From Acidobacteriota bacterium (GTDB lineage Bacteria; Acidobacteriota; Blastocatellia; RBC074): 64,000 nucleotides of DNA. Under the pieces are notes generated by a model. It worked only from the letters and a program-made list of their open reading frames with translations. It made no database searches and was not told the origin of the DNA. Location: positions 398,192 to 462,191 of the forward strand of contig JAFDVI010000004.1 of NCBI GenBank assembly GCA_018269055.1, written 5' to 3'. A program made the translations under genes and the position numbers. This document shows, piece after piece, positions 27,549 to 35,284 of this stretch. The stretch's first letter is position 1; each line of letters starts with the position of its first letter.

Positions 27549-28298
27549 ATGGCTTCAAAAATCACTCCTACTCAGGCAGCAAAACAAGTCCTTAAAACGC
27601 TGAAAGCCGCCGGAACTCCTGAGCGCGCAGCACAATCGCGCGTGTATTTCAAATCGGATGAAGATGTGCAGTTTTATGGCCTGGCTGCGCAGGAAGTCAG
27701 GCAGGTCGAGCGCGAGTTTTTCGCTACGGTGAAAGGTGCCTGGACTTTCGACGACGCGATCGCGTTTTGCGAGTTGATGATCCGGGAAAAACATCTGGAA
27801 GCCAAACAAATCGGGTTTGAATTGCTGGCACGATTCAAACGCCAGTTCAGGCCGGAATTGCTCGAAACCATCAAGCAATGGTTGCTGGAAAATCACAGCG
27901 CGAATTGGGCGACGACGGACGGGCTTTGTTCCGTGGTTGTTTCTCCGTTGGTGCAAAAACATCCCGAACTAATCCGGCAATTCACCCCTTGGACACGCAA
28001 TAAAAATCTGTGGGTGCGGCGAGTTTCCGCGGTGGCGCTGACCGGGTTGGCGCGCAGAGGCAAACATTTGGATGAGGCATACGGAATTGCCGAAGCCCTG
28101 TTTGGCCATCCTGAAGACCTGATTCACAAAGCGACGGGCTGGTTGTTGCGCGATGCCGGCAGGACCGATGAACAGCGATTGGAAAAGTTCCTGTTGGAGC
28201 ACGGCCCGCGAATTCCGCGCACAGCGTTGCGGTATGCCATTGAACGATTTCCCTCCGACAAACGAAAAGAAATTCTGGCAAAAACCAAAGCCGGATAG
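27549..28298 (+). CDS. DNA alkylation repair protein (AlkD-like HEAT-repeat glycosylase)
   Basis: 249 residues built of tandem helical HEAT-like repeats, the usual AlkD length. Signatures: 'VYFKSDEDVQFYGLAAQEVRQV', 'FCELMIREKHLEAKQIGFELLARF', 'NWATTDGLCSVVVSPLV', 'WTRNKNLWVRRVSAVALTGLARRGK', 'HKATGWLLRDAGRTD', and the Arg/Trp-rich DNA-facing groove ('NLWVRR'). AlkD excises bulky or cationic alkylated bases without base flipping. The ATG at 27549 was chosen because it starts the recognisable protein; its ribosome site is poor. Confidence 0.88.
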   Translation: MASKITPTQAAKQVLKTLKAAGTPERAAQSRVYFKSDEDVQFYGLAAQEVRQVEREFFATVKGAWTFDDAIAFCELMIREKHLEAKQIGFELLARFKRQFRPELLETIKQWLLENHSANWATTDGLCSVVVSPLVQKHPELIRQFTPWTRNKNLWVRRVSAVALTGLARRGKHLDEAYGIAEALFGHPEDLIHKATGWLLRDAGRTDEQRLEKFLLEHGPRIPRTALRYAIERFPSDKRKEILAKTKAG

Positions 28299-28307
28299 GT
28301 CAAAAAA

Positions 28308-28336
28308 TTGACAACACTCCTCAGCGGTCTTATAGT
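28308..28336 (+). promoter_or_regulatory. Strong sigma-70-type promoter of the GntR-IMPase-nuclease unit
   Basis: TTGACA (28308-28313), exactly 17 bases, TATAGT (28331-28336). It starts 10 bases after the AlkD stop and about 100 bases before the regulator ATG at 28440. Confidence 0.75.
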
Positions 28337-28340
28337 TCAC

Positions 28341-28351
28341 CGGTCAAACCA
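28341..28351. promoter_or_regulatory. Candidate GntR/FCD autoregulatory operator
   Basis: CGGTCAAACCA, a GGT-N3-ACC dyad immediately after the -10 box, matches the TNGT-N3-ACNA style of FCD regulators in all but the first base and is well placed to block initiation. Confidence 0.4.
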
Positions 28352-28439
28352 AGTTACAGCGCCACAGGACTACTCAACCGCGCTAAGGCATCTAGCTGGA
28401 ACATCAACTCTACCAACTACATCCGCGACGGGAGGATGA

Positions 28440-29258
28440 ATGACCAGTCGTAATTCGCACAATTTGAAAGCGGCCATGGCGCCGATTGACCGCGCAGGAA
28501 TCACCGAACTTGTTGTCCAACGAATCAAAGAATTATTGGAACGCGGCGAGCTGAAAGCCGGAAGTCGTTTGCCGCCGGAACGTGAATTGGCCGAAATGCT
28601 GCACATCAGCCGTCCCAGTTTGCGCACTGCGTTAAAAGCCTTATCGGTGATGGGCATTATCAACGCCAAACCAGGCGCAGGAACTTACATCGCCGAATCG
28701 CTGCCGGAAGTGTTCACCGAACCGATGAGGTTCATGACACTGATCAACAACACCAGCGATGAAGAAATGTTTGAAGCCCGGTTGATTATCGAAGCCGGTT
28801 TGGCCGAATTGGCCGCTGAACGCGCCAATGATGAAGATATCAAAGCCATGGTTGTGGAACTTGACGCGATGCGCGCCAACTTAAACGATCCGGAAAATTA
28901 TCTAAAACACGACATACAGTTTCACCAGGCCATTGCCAAAGCCGCCAATAACAAATTGATGAGCGGCGTGATGGATACTGTGTCACAGTTGCTTTTCAAT
29001 CTGCGCCGCCAAACCATCAGACATGCAGGTGATTTTGAAGAAGCCAATGACTGGCATCAGAAAATTGTCGAAGCAATCAGAAAGCACGATGCCAAACGCG
29101 CCAAAGAAACATTGACCGGACATTTGCGAGCTTCCCAGGCGGCTTGGGCACGCGAAAATCGAAATCACTCCTCCGAAAATTCCCCCGATAATTCTTCAGG
29201 AGCCGGTTCTGCTGAAAATAAAGCCGACACTTCGCCTTTCAAACGTCGCGGCAAATAA
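28440..29258 (+). CDS. GntR-family transcriptional regulator, FCD subfamily
   Basis: 272 residues. N-terminal winged helix-turn-helix (about 15-85; 'RIKELLERGELKAGSRLPPERELAEMLHISRPSLRTALKALSVMGIINAKPGAGTYIAES') and C-terminal FCD effector domain with the expected metal/ligand residues ('DIQFHQAIAKAANNKL', 'WHQKIVEAIRKHD', 'LTGHL'). The tail is Ser/Asn-rich and disordered. FCD regulators usually respond to organic acids or sugar acids. GGGAGG lies 4 bases before the ATG. Followed 22 bases later by the IMPase gene, so it probably heads an operon. Confidence 0.9.
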   Translation: MTSRNSHNLKAAMAPIDRAGITELVVQRIKELLERGELKAGSRLPPERELAEMLHISRPSLRTALKALSVMGIINAKPGAGTYIAESLPEVFTEPMRFMTLINNTSDEEMFEARLIIEAGLAELAAERANDEDIKAMVVELDAMRANLNDPENYLKHDIQFHQAIAKAANNKLMSGVMDTVSQLLFNLRRQTIRHAGDFEEANDWHQKIVEAIRKHDAKRAKETLTGHLRASQAAWARENRNHSSENSPDNSSGAGSAENKADTSPFKRRGK

Positions 29259-29280
29259 CATTCTTTTCGCGTAATTCTCA

Positions 29281-30294
29281 ATGCTGCCCGATCTTGAAGA
29301 AGTGAAACGCAGGCTGGTAAGCGTAGGCGAGCTTGTGCGGGATCACGTGCTGGCCGAGCTTCGGCAGCAATCCGCCGAATCGCTTTCCGCTGTCGCATTT
29401 GAAACGGCGGCGGACAAAATCTACGTCATTGATCGTTCAGTAGAAACCATTCTGCTACCTGCGCTTACGCGACACCTGCAACCTCTTGTTTCTTTCGTCC
29501 TGATTTGCGAAGGCGTCAACGATGAACAGCCGCTTCCTTTTCCCGCCGATGTGCCGATTGGACAATGCCAGGCGCGGTTGATCATTGATCCGATAGACGG
29601 CACCAGGCCGATTATGTACAACAAACGCAGCGCCTGGTGGCTGGCCGGTTTAGCGCCGAATTTAGGCGAACAAACCGGCTTGCGGGATATCGAAATCGCC
29701 GTCCAGGTCGAAATTCCAACCACGCGGGCTGCGTTGGCCGACACATTGTGGGCGATTCGCGACAAAGGCGCAGGCGGCGAAACCACGAATTTGCTTTCCG
29801 GCGAACGAACAGAATTTCAACCGCAACCTTCGCGCGCAAAAACCATCGCCGGAGGCTTCGCTTCGTTCTTTCATCCGTTTCCGGGCGGCAAGGAAATTTT
29901 CGCCGCAATGGAAGAGGAACTGGCGCAGGAACTGATCGGCGGATTGGAACAAAGCAAGACGGCGATGTTCGACGAACAATATCTGTCAACCGGCGGCCAG
30001 CTTTACGAACTGCTGACCGGACGCGACCGCATGTTGGTGGATGTTCGCGGATTGTTGTATGAACGCTTTGCGCGCGAAGGCAAAGCCACTGGCCATGCCT
30101 GCCACCCCTATGACCTCTGCACAGTGCTGATTGCCGAAGAAGCCGGCGTTGAAATCACAGGCACGGATGGCCAACCGCTGAACGCGCCGCTCGACACGAC
30201 CTCGGACGTTTCCTGGATCGGGTACGCCAACGCCGACATTCGCCGCGAAGTTGAACCCGTGCTGATGAAATTGTTGGCCAAACACCTGTCGTAA
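29281..30294 (+). CDS. Inositol monophosphatase-family protein
   Basis: 337 residues, longer than typical IMPases (about 260). The metal-binding motif 'LIIDPIDGTRPIMYNKRSAWW' (about 101-120) is intact; an upstream Glu in 'LICEGVNDEQ' could be the first metal ligand, and 'DLCTVLIAEEAGVEITGTDGQPLNAPLD' gives the usual C-terminal region. Family members hydrolyse inositol phosphates, fructose-1,6-bisphosphate or 3'-phosphoadenosine 5'-phosphate; substrate here is not assignable. Eight bases separate it from the next gene. Confidence 0.82.
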   Translation: MLPDLEEVKRRLVSVGELVRDHVLAELRQQSAESLSAVAFETAADKIYVIDRSVETILLPALTRHLQPLVSFVLICEGVNDEQPLPFPADVPIGQCQARLIIDPIDGTRPIMYNKRSAWWLAGLAPNLGEQTGLRDIEIAVQVEIPTTRAALADTLWAIRDKGAGGETTNLLSGERTEFQPQPSRAKTIAGGFASFFHPFPGGKEIFAAMEEELAQELIGGLEQSKTAMFDEQYLSTGGQLYELLTGRDRMLVDVRGLLYERFAREGKATGHACHPYDLCTVLIAEEAGVEITGTDGQPLNAPLDTTSDVSWIGYANADIRREVEPVLMKLLAKHLS

Positions 30295-30302
30295 ACCCAG
30301 TA

Positions 30303-31391
30303 ATGAAAACACGACCGCACAACCTGGGAGCGCGGGCGTCCTGCCCGCGAAAATCCGTAGTTTTTCTAAAACTTCTTGGCCTGCTTATTTTGCTGTATGC
30401 GATTCCCTTCGCGCAGTCCGCGCCTTCCACGGCCAAGCTTTCCTCTGCCGAGTTTGAAATCATCGAGGGCATTTTTCACGACGGCTTGGGAACATTCGCC
30501 GAATTGAAGCTGGCCAACAAACTGATTGAACTTGGCAAAATCAACCAGAGGCCATTCGATTTGCAAACCAGCGAAGCCAAAATGCGTTACGCCATCGAAC
30601 GTCTGACGGCCAATCATCCGGCGCGAAAAAAGTTTGAAGCGGAACGCGCCAATGTCGCCGCCGCAACAGAACGCGGCGCGGCGGAATTGCTCAACCGTTC
30701 CGGCAAAACGCCGCTCGCGCGCGTCCTTCATACCGCCAAAGATTTTGCCGACGCCAAAGCCGCTGATCTGGTCTTGGAATTCACCTCCGGCGCGCGATTG
30801 CCGGTTTCCGTCAAAACCGAAAAATCCAACAAGATCGCCGTCGCCGAAGGCCAGACGCCCGACATTCAAACCAAATGGGCGGAGCGATATTTTCAGGTTT
30901 CCCCGGCAGAATTCGATTCCCTGATGAAAGAGCTTGGCTTTGCTTCCTTGGCTGAACTGAAATCGGATTACCTGAATGTCTCAAAGCTTGTCGCGCAAAT
31001 CCTGATACGCAAACTCGGTTTGGCGGATTGCCAGCCGGATGATTTCAGTCGTGCGCGGCTGACCAATCTGGAAGCCGCGAAGTTTTTGCTTCGGCAATTG
31101 CTGCGATTCAAACACGGGAACGACGGCAGCACGGTGATTATTTTTGATCGGGAAAACGGCGCGGTGACCTGGGAATCGCGGCTGGAAGCAATTGATGTCG
31201 AACGACTGACGGCGGATCGGATTTCGTTTCGGCCTTCACGTCCGCGCGTGAATCCCATCGCTTCGGAATTCGGCATCAAGATTGACGGGCAGGTTGTCGT
31301 GACGTTCCAGATCAAACACAAACGCGGCAAAGCACGCGGAGGCGAGCATCAGTTCGAGTTTTCAGACATCACGACGCGGCTGATTTTGTGA
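30303..31391 (+). CDS. Possible HaeIII-family restriction endonuclease-like protein with N-terminal signal sequence
   Basis: 362 residues. After a basic 18-residue start comes a hydrophobic stretch ending 'LLILLYAIPFAQSAPS', a credible signal peptide. The rest resembles the layout of HaeIII-type nucleases: an N-terminal helical part with a Gly-x-x-x-E motif ('DGLGTFAELKLANKL'), a PD-(D/E)xK-like core ('KAADLVLEF..ARLPVSVKTEKSNKIAVAEG'), then 'TKWAERYFQVS', a helical segment before 'GAVTWESRLEAIDV', and the C-terminal beta part 'GQVVVTFQIKHKRGKA..FEFSDI'. Similarity is distant and judged by eye. The first codons run through a dispersed repeat (30327-30349) and lack a ribosome site, so the start is uncertain. 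The 3' end overlaps the convergent methyltransferase by 23 bases. Confidence 0.5.
   Translation: MKTRPHNLGARASCPRKSVVFLKLLGLLILLYAIPFAQSAPSTAKLSSAEFEIIEGIFHDGLGTFAELKLANKLIELGKINQRPFDLQTSEAKMRYAIERLTANHPARKKFEAERANVAAATERGAAELLNRSGKTPLARVLHTAKDFADAKAADLVLEFTSGARLPVSVKTEKSNKIAVAEGQTPDIQTKWAERYFQVSPAEFDSLMKELGFASLAELKSDYLNVSKLVAQILIRKLGLADCQPDDFSRARLTNLEAAKFLLRQLLRFKHGNDGSTVIIFDRENGAVTWESRLEAIDVERLTADRISFRPSRPRVNPIASEFGIKIDGQVVVTFQIKHKRGKARGGEHQFEFSDITTRLIL
30327..30350. repeat. Dispersed inverted repeat at the 5' end of the nuclease-like gene
   Basis: GCGCGGGCGTCCTGCCCGCG is a short palindrome of the kind scattered in acidobacterial and planctomycete genomes (translated 'LGARASCPR'). It lies inside the first 50 bases of the annotated reading frame, which makes the first residues suspect. 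Confidence 0.6.
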
Positions 31392-32418
31392 CGCGGACAT
31401 AATGGACAAACTCGACCGTTGCGTTGCGCTTATACTCGCGCCCGCTGTCGGCTTTGAACCGATTGTAGGGCTGTTCAAATGTTTTTAGCTCGCCGCGCAA
31501 ACTCAAGATTCGTTTGATCTCTTCCAAACTCAGTACGCCTTCATCGTTATAACTCAGCAAAATGTGGCGCGCTTGCGTATGAGTGATCAAATCTTCCAGC
31601 GCTTCGGCGGCCTGTTTTGACTGGCAGTACCGGCTGCGTGGGTAATCGCGCATTCCAGTAACACCCGAAAGCTGCGGATTGTCGTACGCCGCAACGGTTT
31701 CCAGCACATGATAATTCGCGCCGTACTGGCGGTGGTTGTACGGCGGGTCCAGGTACAGCACGTCGCATTCGATTTCGCGAATCAATTCATTCGCATCGCG
31801 CTGGTGAACTTCGCAGCCTTTGACGTGATTGCAAAGCTCCAGCGGTTTCATCGTCAGTGGTCGCAGGGCTGTTGCCTTAAATTTCTTCAGGAATGCGCCA
31901 TAAACACTGGCAGTGTTGGCGACCTGGTCAATCGCTTCCAGCAATGAAGTCAGCAGGTAAAAGTACTCGTCTTCGTTGATCAAGCGTTGCTCGCGCCAGC
32001 TTTCAATAGTTTGGCGAATGGCATCGGCTCTTTCGGCGTTGCCGGCGGAGTAATAAAACCGATTCCCCGCAGGACCGTAATTTTCGTAGATAAAGCCAGG
32101 CATCCCTTCCAACCTGTTGAGCAATGCCAATACGCGCTCCGTCGAGTTTGCGCCTTCATCAAGGATCGGCTCGTAAGCCTTCTGCAATCGGGCAAAGCGC
32201 GGTGCTTGATTGATGACGAGATAAGCTCTGTTCAGCGTGTACGCATACGTTTGAAAATCGTTGGCAATCACGCGCAAGCCCAACCGTTTGAACATTCGCC
32301 CAACAGCTCCTGTGCCGGCAAAAATATCGCACGCCGTCTGCTCGCCACCGTCGCGGACTTCGCGCCAGACGTTTTCCAGAAATGGCAGCAGCGAGTATTT
32401 GGAGCCGATGTAGTTCAT
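31369..32418 (-). CDS. DNA adenine methyltransferase (D12 class, N6-adenine)
   Basis: 349 residues. SAM-binding motif I 'CDIFAGTGAVGRMFK' is preceded by the N-terminal 'MNYIGSKYSLLPFL' typical of D12-class enzymes; catalytic motif IV is 'LYLDPPYNHRQYGANYHVLETVA' (DPPY at about 222-225). The large insert between them would be the target-recognition region. The target sequence cannot be read. ATG 32418 overlaps the stop of the crystallin-J1-like gene (ATGA), so translation is coupled. Its 3' end overlaps the nuclease-like gene on the other strand, which suggests an R-M-type pair or an orphan methyltransferase. Confidence 0.88.
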   Translation of the reverse strand: MNYIGSKYSLLPFLENVWREVRDGGEQTACDIFAGTGAVGRMFKRLGLRVIANDFQTYAYTLNRAYLVINQAPRFARLQKAYEPILDEGANSTERVLALLNRLEGMPGFIYENYGPAGNRFYYSAGNAERADAIRQTIESWREQRLINEDEYFYLLTSLLEAIDQVANTASVYGAFLKKFKATALRPLTMKPLELCNHVKGCEVHQRDANELIREIECDVLYLDPPYNHRQYGANYHVLETVAAYDNPQLSGVTGMRDYPRSRYCQSKQAAEALEDLITHTQARHILLSYNDEGVLSLEEIKRILSLRGELKTFEQPYNRFKADSGREYKRNATVEFVHYVRVTKSAAS

Positions 32419-32762
32419 CCGTGAAATTCAGCGATGACTTCGATTAAACCAACGATGTTGCGATTGAATTCGGGCAGATCTTCTGCCGGAATCCAGTACT
32501 CTTGATGAACTGAACCGCCGACAGTTTGAACTTCATAGCGAGAAAGAAAATCAGCCTGAACTCGAAACCGTGTGACGTAGCCTTTGCGTTGACTGCTTTT
32601 CGTGTTCCAGTCACGAGCAATCTGCGTCGCATATTCTTCGTTGATGACAGGGTAAAAGATGGGCTGTTCCGGTAATCGCGGAGGAAATTCGCTGTAATGA
32701 CTTTGGCGAATCAAATCTAACTCTTCCTGGCCGACCGGACGGAAAAGAATTGCTTCTGACAT
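32415..32762 (-). CDS. Small protein of the 'ADP-ribosylation/crystallin J1' family
   Basis: 115 residues from ATG 32762 (an in-frame TTG at 32771 overlapping the pfk stop is possible). The sequence 'GQEELDLIRQSHYSEFPPRLPEQPIFYPVINEEYATQIARDWNTK..GYVTRFRVQADFLSRYEVQTVGG..HQEYWIPAEDLPEFNRNIVGLIEVI' matches a widespread 110-130-residue family that databases label 'ADP-ribosylation/crystallin J1'. The name is inherited and does not prove ADP-ribosyl chemistry; it is far shorter than ADP-ribosylglycohydrolases. It lies between pfk and the methyltransferase, in tight or overlapping contact with both. Confidence 0.75.
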   Translation of the reverse strand: MSEAILFRPVGQEELDLIRQSHYSEFPPRLPEQPIFYPVINEEYATQIARDWNTKSSQRKGYVTRFRVQADFLSRYEVQTVGGSVHQEYWIPAEDLPEFNRNIVGLIEVIAEFHG

Positions 32763-32767
32763 GGGAA

Positions 32768-33880
32768 TCAAACATCTCCAAAAGAAATGCCCAGATCGCG
32801 CGCAGTGCGGATCACGTCGTAATCCAGCGGAACCTGTTTTCGATGTTCAATGGCGGTTTTTAGCGGAACAGAAGTAACTGTTGAGGCTTGATACGCCACC
32901 ATAACGTTGCGTTCTCCGCGTTGGATGGCTCTCACCGCCGCAGCTCCGAATCGCGTCGCGAGCAAGCGATCGGCAGGAGTCGGTTGGCCTCCGCGCTGCA
33001 AATGCCCCAGCACCAGCGAGCGCGTTTCGTATCCGGACAATTTGCCCAGTTCTTTTGCCAGATATTCGGCGATGCCGCCGAGTTTGGGCGCCTGGCCTTC
33101 AACAATTGGCTCCTGATAAATCGCTTCACCACCGATTTCCACTGCGCCTTCAGCGGCGACAATAATCGCGAAGTTGCGTTTGCGTCGCCAACGGTCATGC
33201 AATTTTTCCGCAATCGCTTCCAGAGTGTACGGAATTTCAGGAATCAAAATGACGTCTGCGCCACCGGAAACCCCTGAATAAAGCGCAATCCATCCTGCAT
33301 TGCGTCCCATGACTTCGACGATCATTACGCGCTCGTGCGATTCGGCTGTGGCGTGCAATTTATCAATTGCATCGGTGGCTGTGGTCACGGCAGTGCTGAA
33401 CCCAAAGGTCATTTCAGTGGCCATCAGGTCATTATCAATTGTTTTGGGGACTCCGATGACAGGAATGCCTTTTTCGGAAAGTTGATTGGCGATGGTCAAA
33501 GTGCCGTCTCCGCCAATAACCACCAGCGAATCAAGGTTCAGGTCGTGGAATGCAGCGACGATTTCATCCGAAAGATCGGTCTCCGTCGTTTGGCCATTGA
33601 TTGAGATTATGTGTTTGAAAGGGTTTCCGCGATTGGTTGTGCCGAGAATAGTGCCACCGCGATAAATGATCCCGCGAACGTCCTGGGTATTGAGCAGATG
33701 AACGCGTTCCGGGTGTAACAGTCCCTCAAATCCCTTTTCGATGCCAAAAACTTCCCATCCGCAGTTGATCGCCCCGATCACAACCGCGCGAATCACCGCA
33801 TTCAACCCCGGACAATCTCCGCCGCCTGTGACCAAGCCTATTCTTTTCAGTTTGATTTTTGGGTTGGATTGGTGGGTCAT
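32768..33880 (-). CDS. pfkA: 6-phosphofructokinase, Gly104/Lys124 subtype
   Basis: 370 residues. It phosphorylates fructose 6-phosphate in glycolysis. Motifs: 'GLVTGGDCPGLNAVIRAVV', 'VVIGGDGTLTIA', 'GVPKTIDNDL' (catalytic Asp), 'VEVMGRNAGWIAL', 'LGHLQRGGQPTPADR'. Relative to E. coli numbering it has Gly at 104 (ATP-type) and Lys at 124 (as in pyrophosphate-dependent enzymes). Enzymes with this combination, such as trypanosomal PFK, use ATP, so ATP dependence is predicted. Longer than E. coli PfkA (320). It is the first gene of a three-gene minus-strand unit with the crystallin-J1-like protein and the methyltransferase. Confidence 0.93.
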   Translation of the reverse strand: MTHQSNPKIKLKRIGLVTGGGDCPGLNAVIRAVVIGAINCGWEVFGIEKGFEGLLHPERVHLLNTQDVRGIIYRGGTILGTTNRGNPFKHIISINGQTTETDLSDEIVAAFHDLNLDSLVVIGGDGTLTIANQLSEKGIPVIGVPKTIDNDLMATEMTFGFSTAVTTATDAIDKLHATAESHERVMIVEVMGRNAGWIALYSGVSGGADVILIPEIPYTLEAIAEKLHDRWRRKRNFAIIVAAEGAVEIGGEAIYQEPIVEGQAPKLGGIAEYLAKELGKLSGYETRSLVLGHLQRGGQPTPADRLLATRFGAAAVRAIQRGERNVMVAYQASTVTSVPLKTAIEHRKQVPLDYDVIRTARDLGISFGDV

Positions 33881-34009
33881 ACCGGAACCAGTTTATACAT
33901 TTTCCATCAGATGGATAAAGGTTGAAGTTTAGGATTACTCTTCCTGAGCGATCCGAAATCCAACTTTACCCTCTGACGAAAAATCTTCAAAACCGATTCA
34001 GGCTGTTTT

Positions 34010-34762
34010 TCAGGCGCCATCAGTCAAGGCTGCCAAATCATTGATGACAATGTGCCTTTCGTTGATGTCAATCAGTTCGCGCCGACGCAAATCATTCAGG
34101 TGAGCGGTCACCGATTCTCGCGTGCTGCCAACCAGATCGGCAATTTCGCGATGCGGCAATTTCAGGTTGATGACGATTGAGCCATTTTCCTGAACGGTTC
34201 CATATCGAAATGCCATTTCGGACAATACTTTGGTCAACCGTCCCGGAACTGCTTCCAGAGAAAGATTCAACACGCGATCTTCGGTGCGTTTCAACCGTTC
34301 ACCGATGGTGCGGAACACATAATCGTATAACCGCGGATGCTCGCTGATCAGTTGCTGAAAATCTTCTTTGCTTACATAAACTACGGTCACATCATCGTGC
34401 GCCTGCATTGCTCTGTCACGCGAGCCGGTCAGGTACAGCGCGTCTTCTCCGAAAATCACACCAGGCGCCAGAATGTCTATCAACGCCTGATTCCCACGTT
34501 TATCCGCACGCATGACTTTGACATAACCATTTATCAGACCAAATACCTGACTCCGTTCATCCCCAATGTTGTAAATCATGCTCCGGTGCGGATATCGCTT
34601 GAAAGTAAACTTTGAAGCAATCGCCTTCAGGGTCAGGTAATCAAAAAGATAACTAAATTCCAAACGCGCCAGTCCTTCAATCAAATCCAAACTCGACATC
34701 GATCGTCTTTTGGGTTTAGCGCCACTGGCAGAGCGCACATTCTCAATGATACCAATATTCAT
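34010..34762 (-). CDS. Crp/Fnr-family transcriptional regulator
   Basis: 250 residues: an N-terminal cyclic-nucleotide-binding-type beta barrel (about 45-155; 'RSMIYNIGDERSQVFGLINGYVKVMRADKRGNQALIDILAPGVIFGEDALYL') and a C-terminal winged helix ('LPHREIADLVGSTRESVTAHLNDLRRRELIDI'). There are no N-terminal Cys residues for an iron-sulfur cluster, so it is not an oxygen-sensing FNR. The barrel lacks the clear cAMP-contact signature of CRP, leaving the effector open. AGAGGGGGAGAGT before the ATG is an unusually strong ribosome site. Confidence 0.9.
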   Translation of the reverse strand: MNIGIIENVRSASGAKPKRRSMSSLDLIEGLARLEFSYLFDYLTLKAIASKFTFKRYPHRSMIYNIGDERSQVFGLINGYVKVMRADKRGNQALIDILAPGVIFGEDALYLTGSRDRAMQAHDDVTVVYVSKEDFQQLISEHPRLYDYVFRTIGERLKRTEDRVLNLSLEAVPGRLTKVLSEMAFRYGTVQENGSIVINLKLPHREIADLVGSTRESVTAHLNDLRRRELIDINERHIVINDLAALTDGA

Positions 34763-35208
34763 ACTCTCCCCCTCTTTTGTGAAGGATAACCATTTGTTAT
34801 GTCAATAAAATCCTGAGCAAGACAAGGTTCAGAAGATGATTCAAATTTCGAAGGTCTGAGCAAAAAGATTCTTGCCAGAATGAAATAACCGACTATCTGG
34901 TTAAATTTCTTTCCAGACAATCAACTAGCATCAACTGCTCGTAGGGAAGTTGATGACAGAGACTGCTAAATTCATCAAATTCACGCACACACGCGCACGA
35001 CCCAGCTAAAGCCTAGTAGCTAAATACGATTTGACATTTTTCTGGGAGATAACGTCCGACAATCGGCAACATAGCATATTTCACTTTTTTCACACAACAT
35101 TTACATCGCACTTTTTCATTAAATGTAATCTTTTTTCTGACATTGACTGACCTAACAGGAGAGCCACAGCCAGGAGCATCCAGAATTCGTTGAATTACCG
35201 ACCACTTC
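34763..35208. other. Intergenic region upstream of the fad locus
   Basis: About 450 AT-rich bases between the divergent Crp/Fnr and fadR genes. A minus-strand open frame at 35013-35267 overlaps the fadR promoter and operator and has no family resemblance or ribosome site, so it is not taken as a gene. Confidence 0.6.
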
Positions 35209-35237
35209 TTGCTGAGGATTGGTAATTTCGTTAAGAT
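35209..35237 (+). promoter_or_regulatory. Promoter of the fadR-led beta-oxidation locus
   Basis: TTGCTG (35209-35214), exactly 17 bases, TAAGAT (35232-35237). The -10 box overlaps the left arm of the FadR-type operator. Confidence 0.7.
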
Positions 35238-35270
35238 GCCGGTGAATGAACACTCATTCACCGGCATCTT
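35233..35270. promoter_or_regulatory. FadR-type operator (38-bp dyad)
   Basis: Two perfect 17-base arms, AAGATGCCGGTGAATGA (35233-35249) and its complement (35254-35270), around ACAC. The core TGAATGAACACTCATTCA matches the Bacillus subtilis FadR box (TGAATGA-N4-TCATTCA). It covers the -10 box and the transcription start of fadR, so it should mediate repression lifted by long-chain acyl-CoA. Confidence 0.85.
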
Positions 35271-35284
35271 CCAAGTGAAATTCT

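Noticed and set aside
34763..34860. Promoter for the Crp/Fnr gene from a TTGACA on the minus strand near 34800
   Set aside because: The hexamer is good but no acceptable -10 lies at 16-18 bases, so it was not listed.
35013..35267. 84-residue minus-strand open frame in the fadR upstream region
   Set aside because: It runs through the promoter and the 38-bp operator, has no ribosome site and no family resemblance; its first codons are the palindrome itself.
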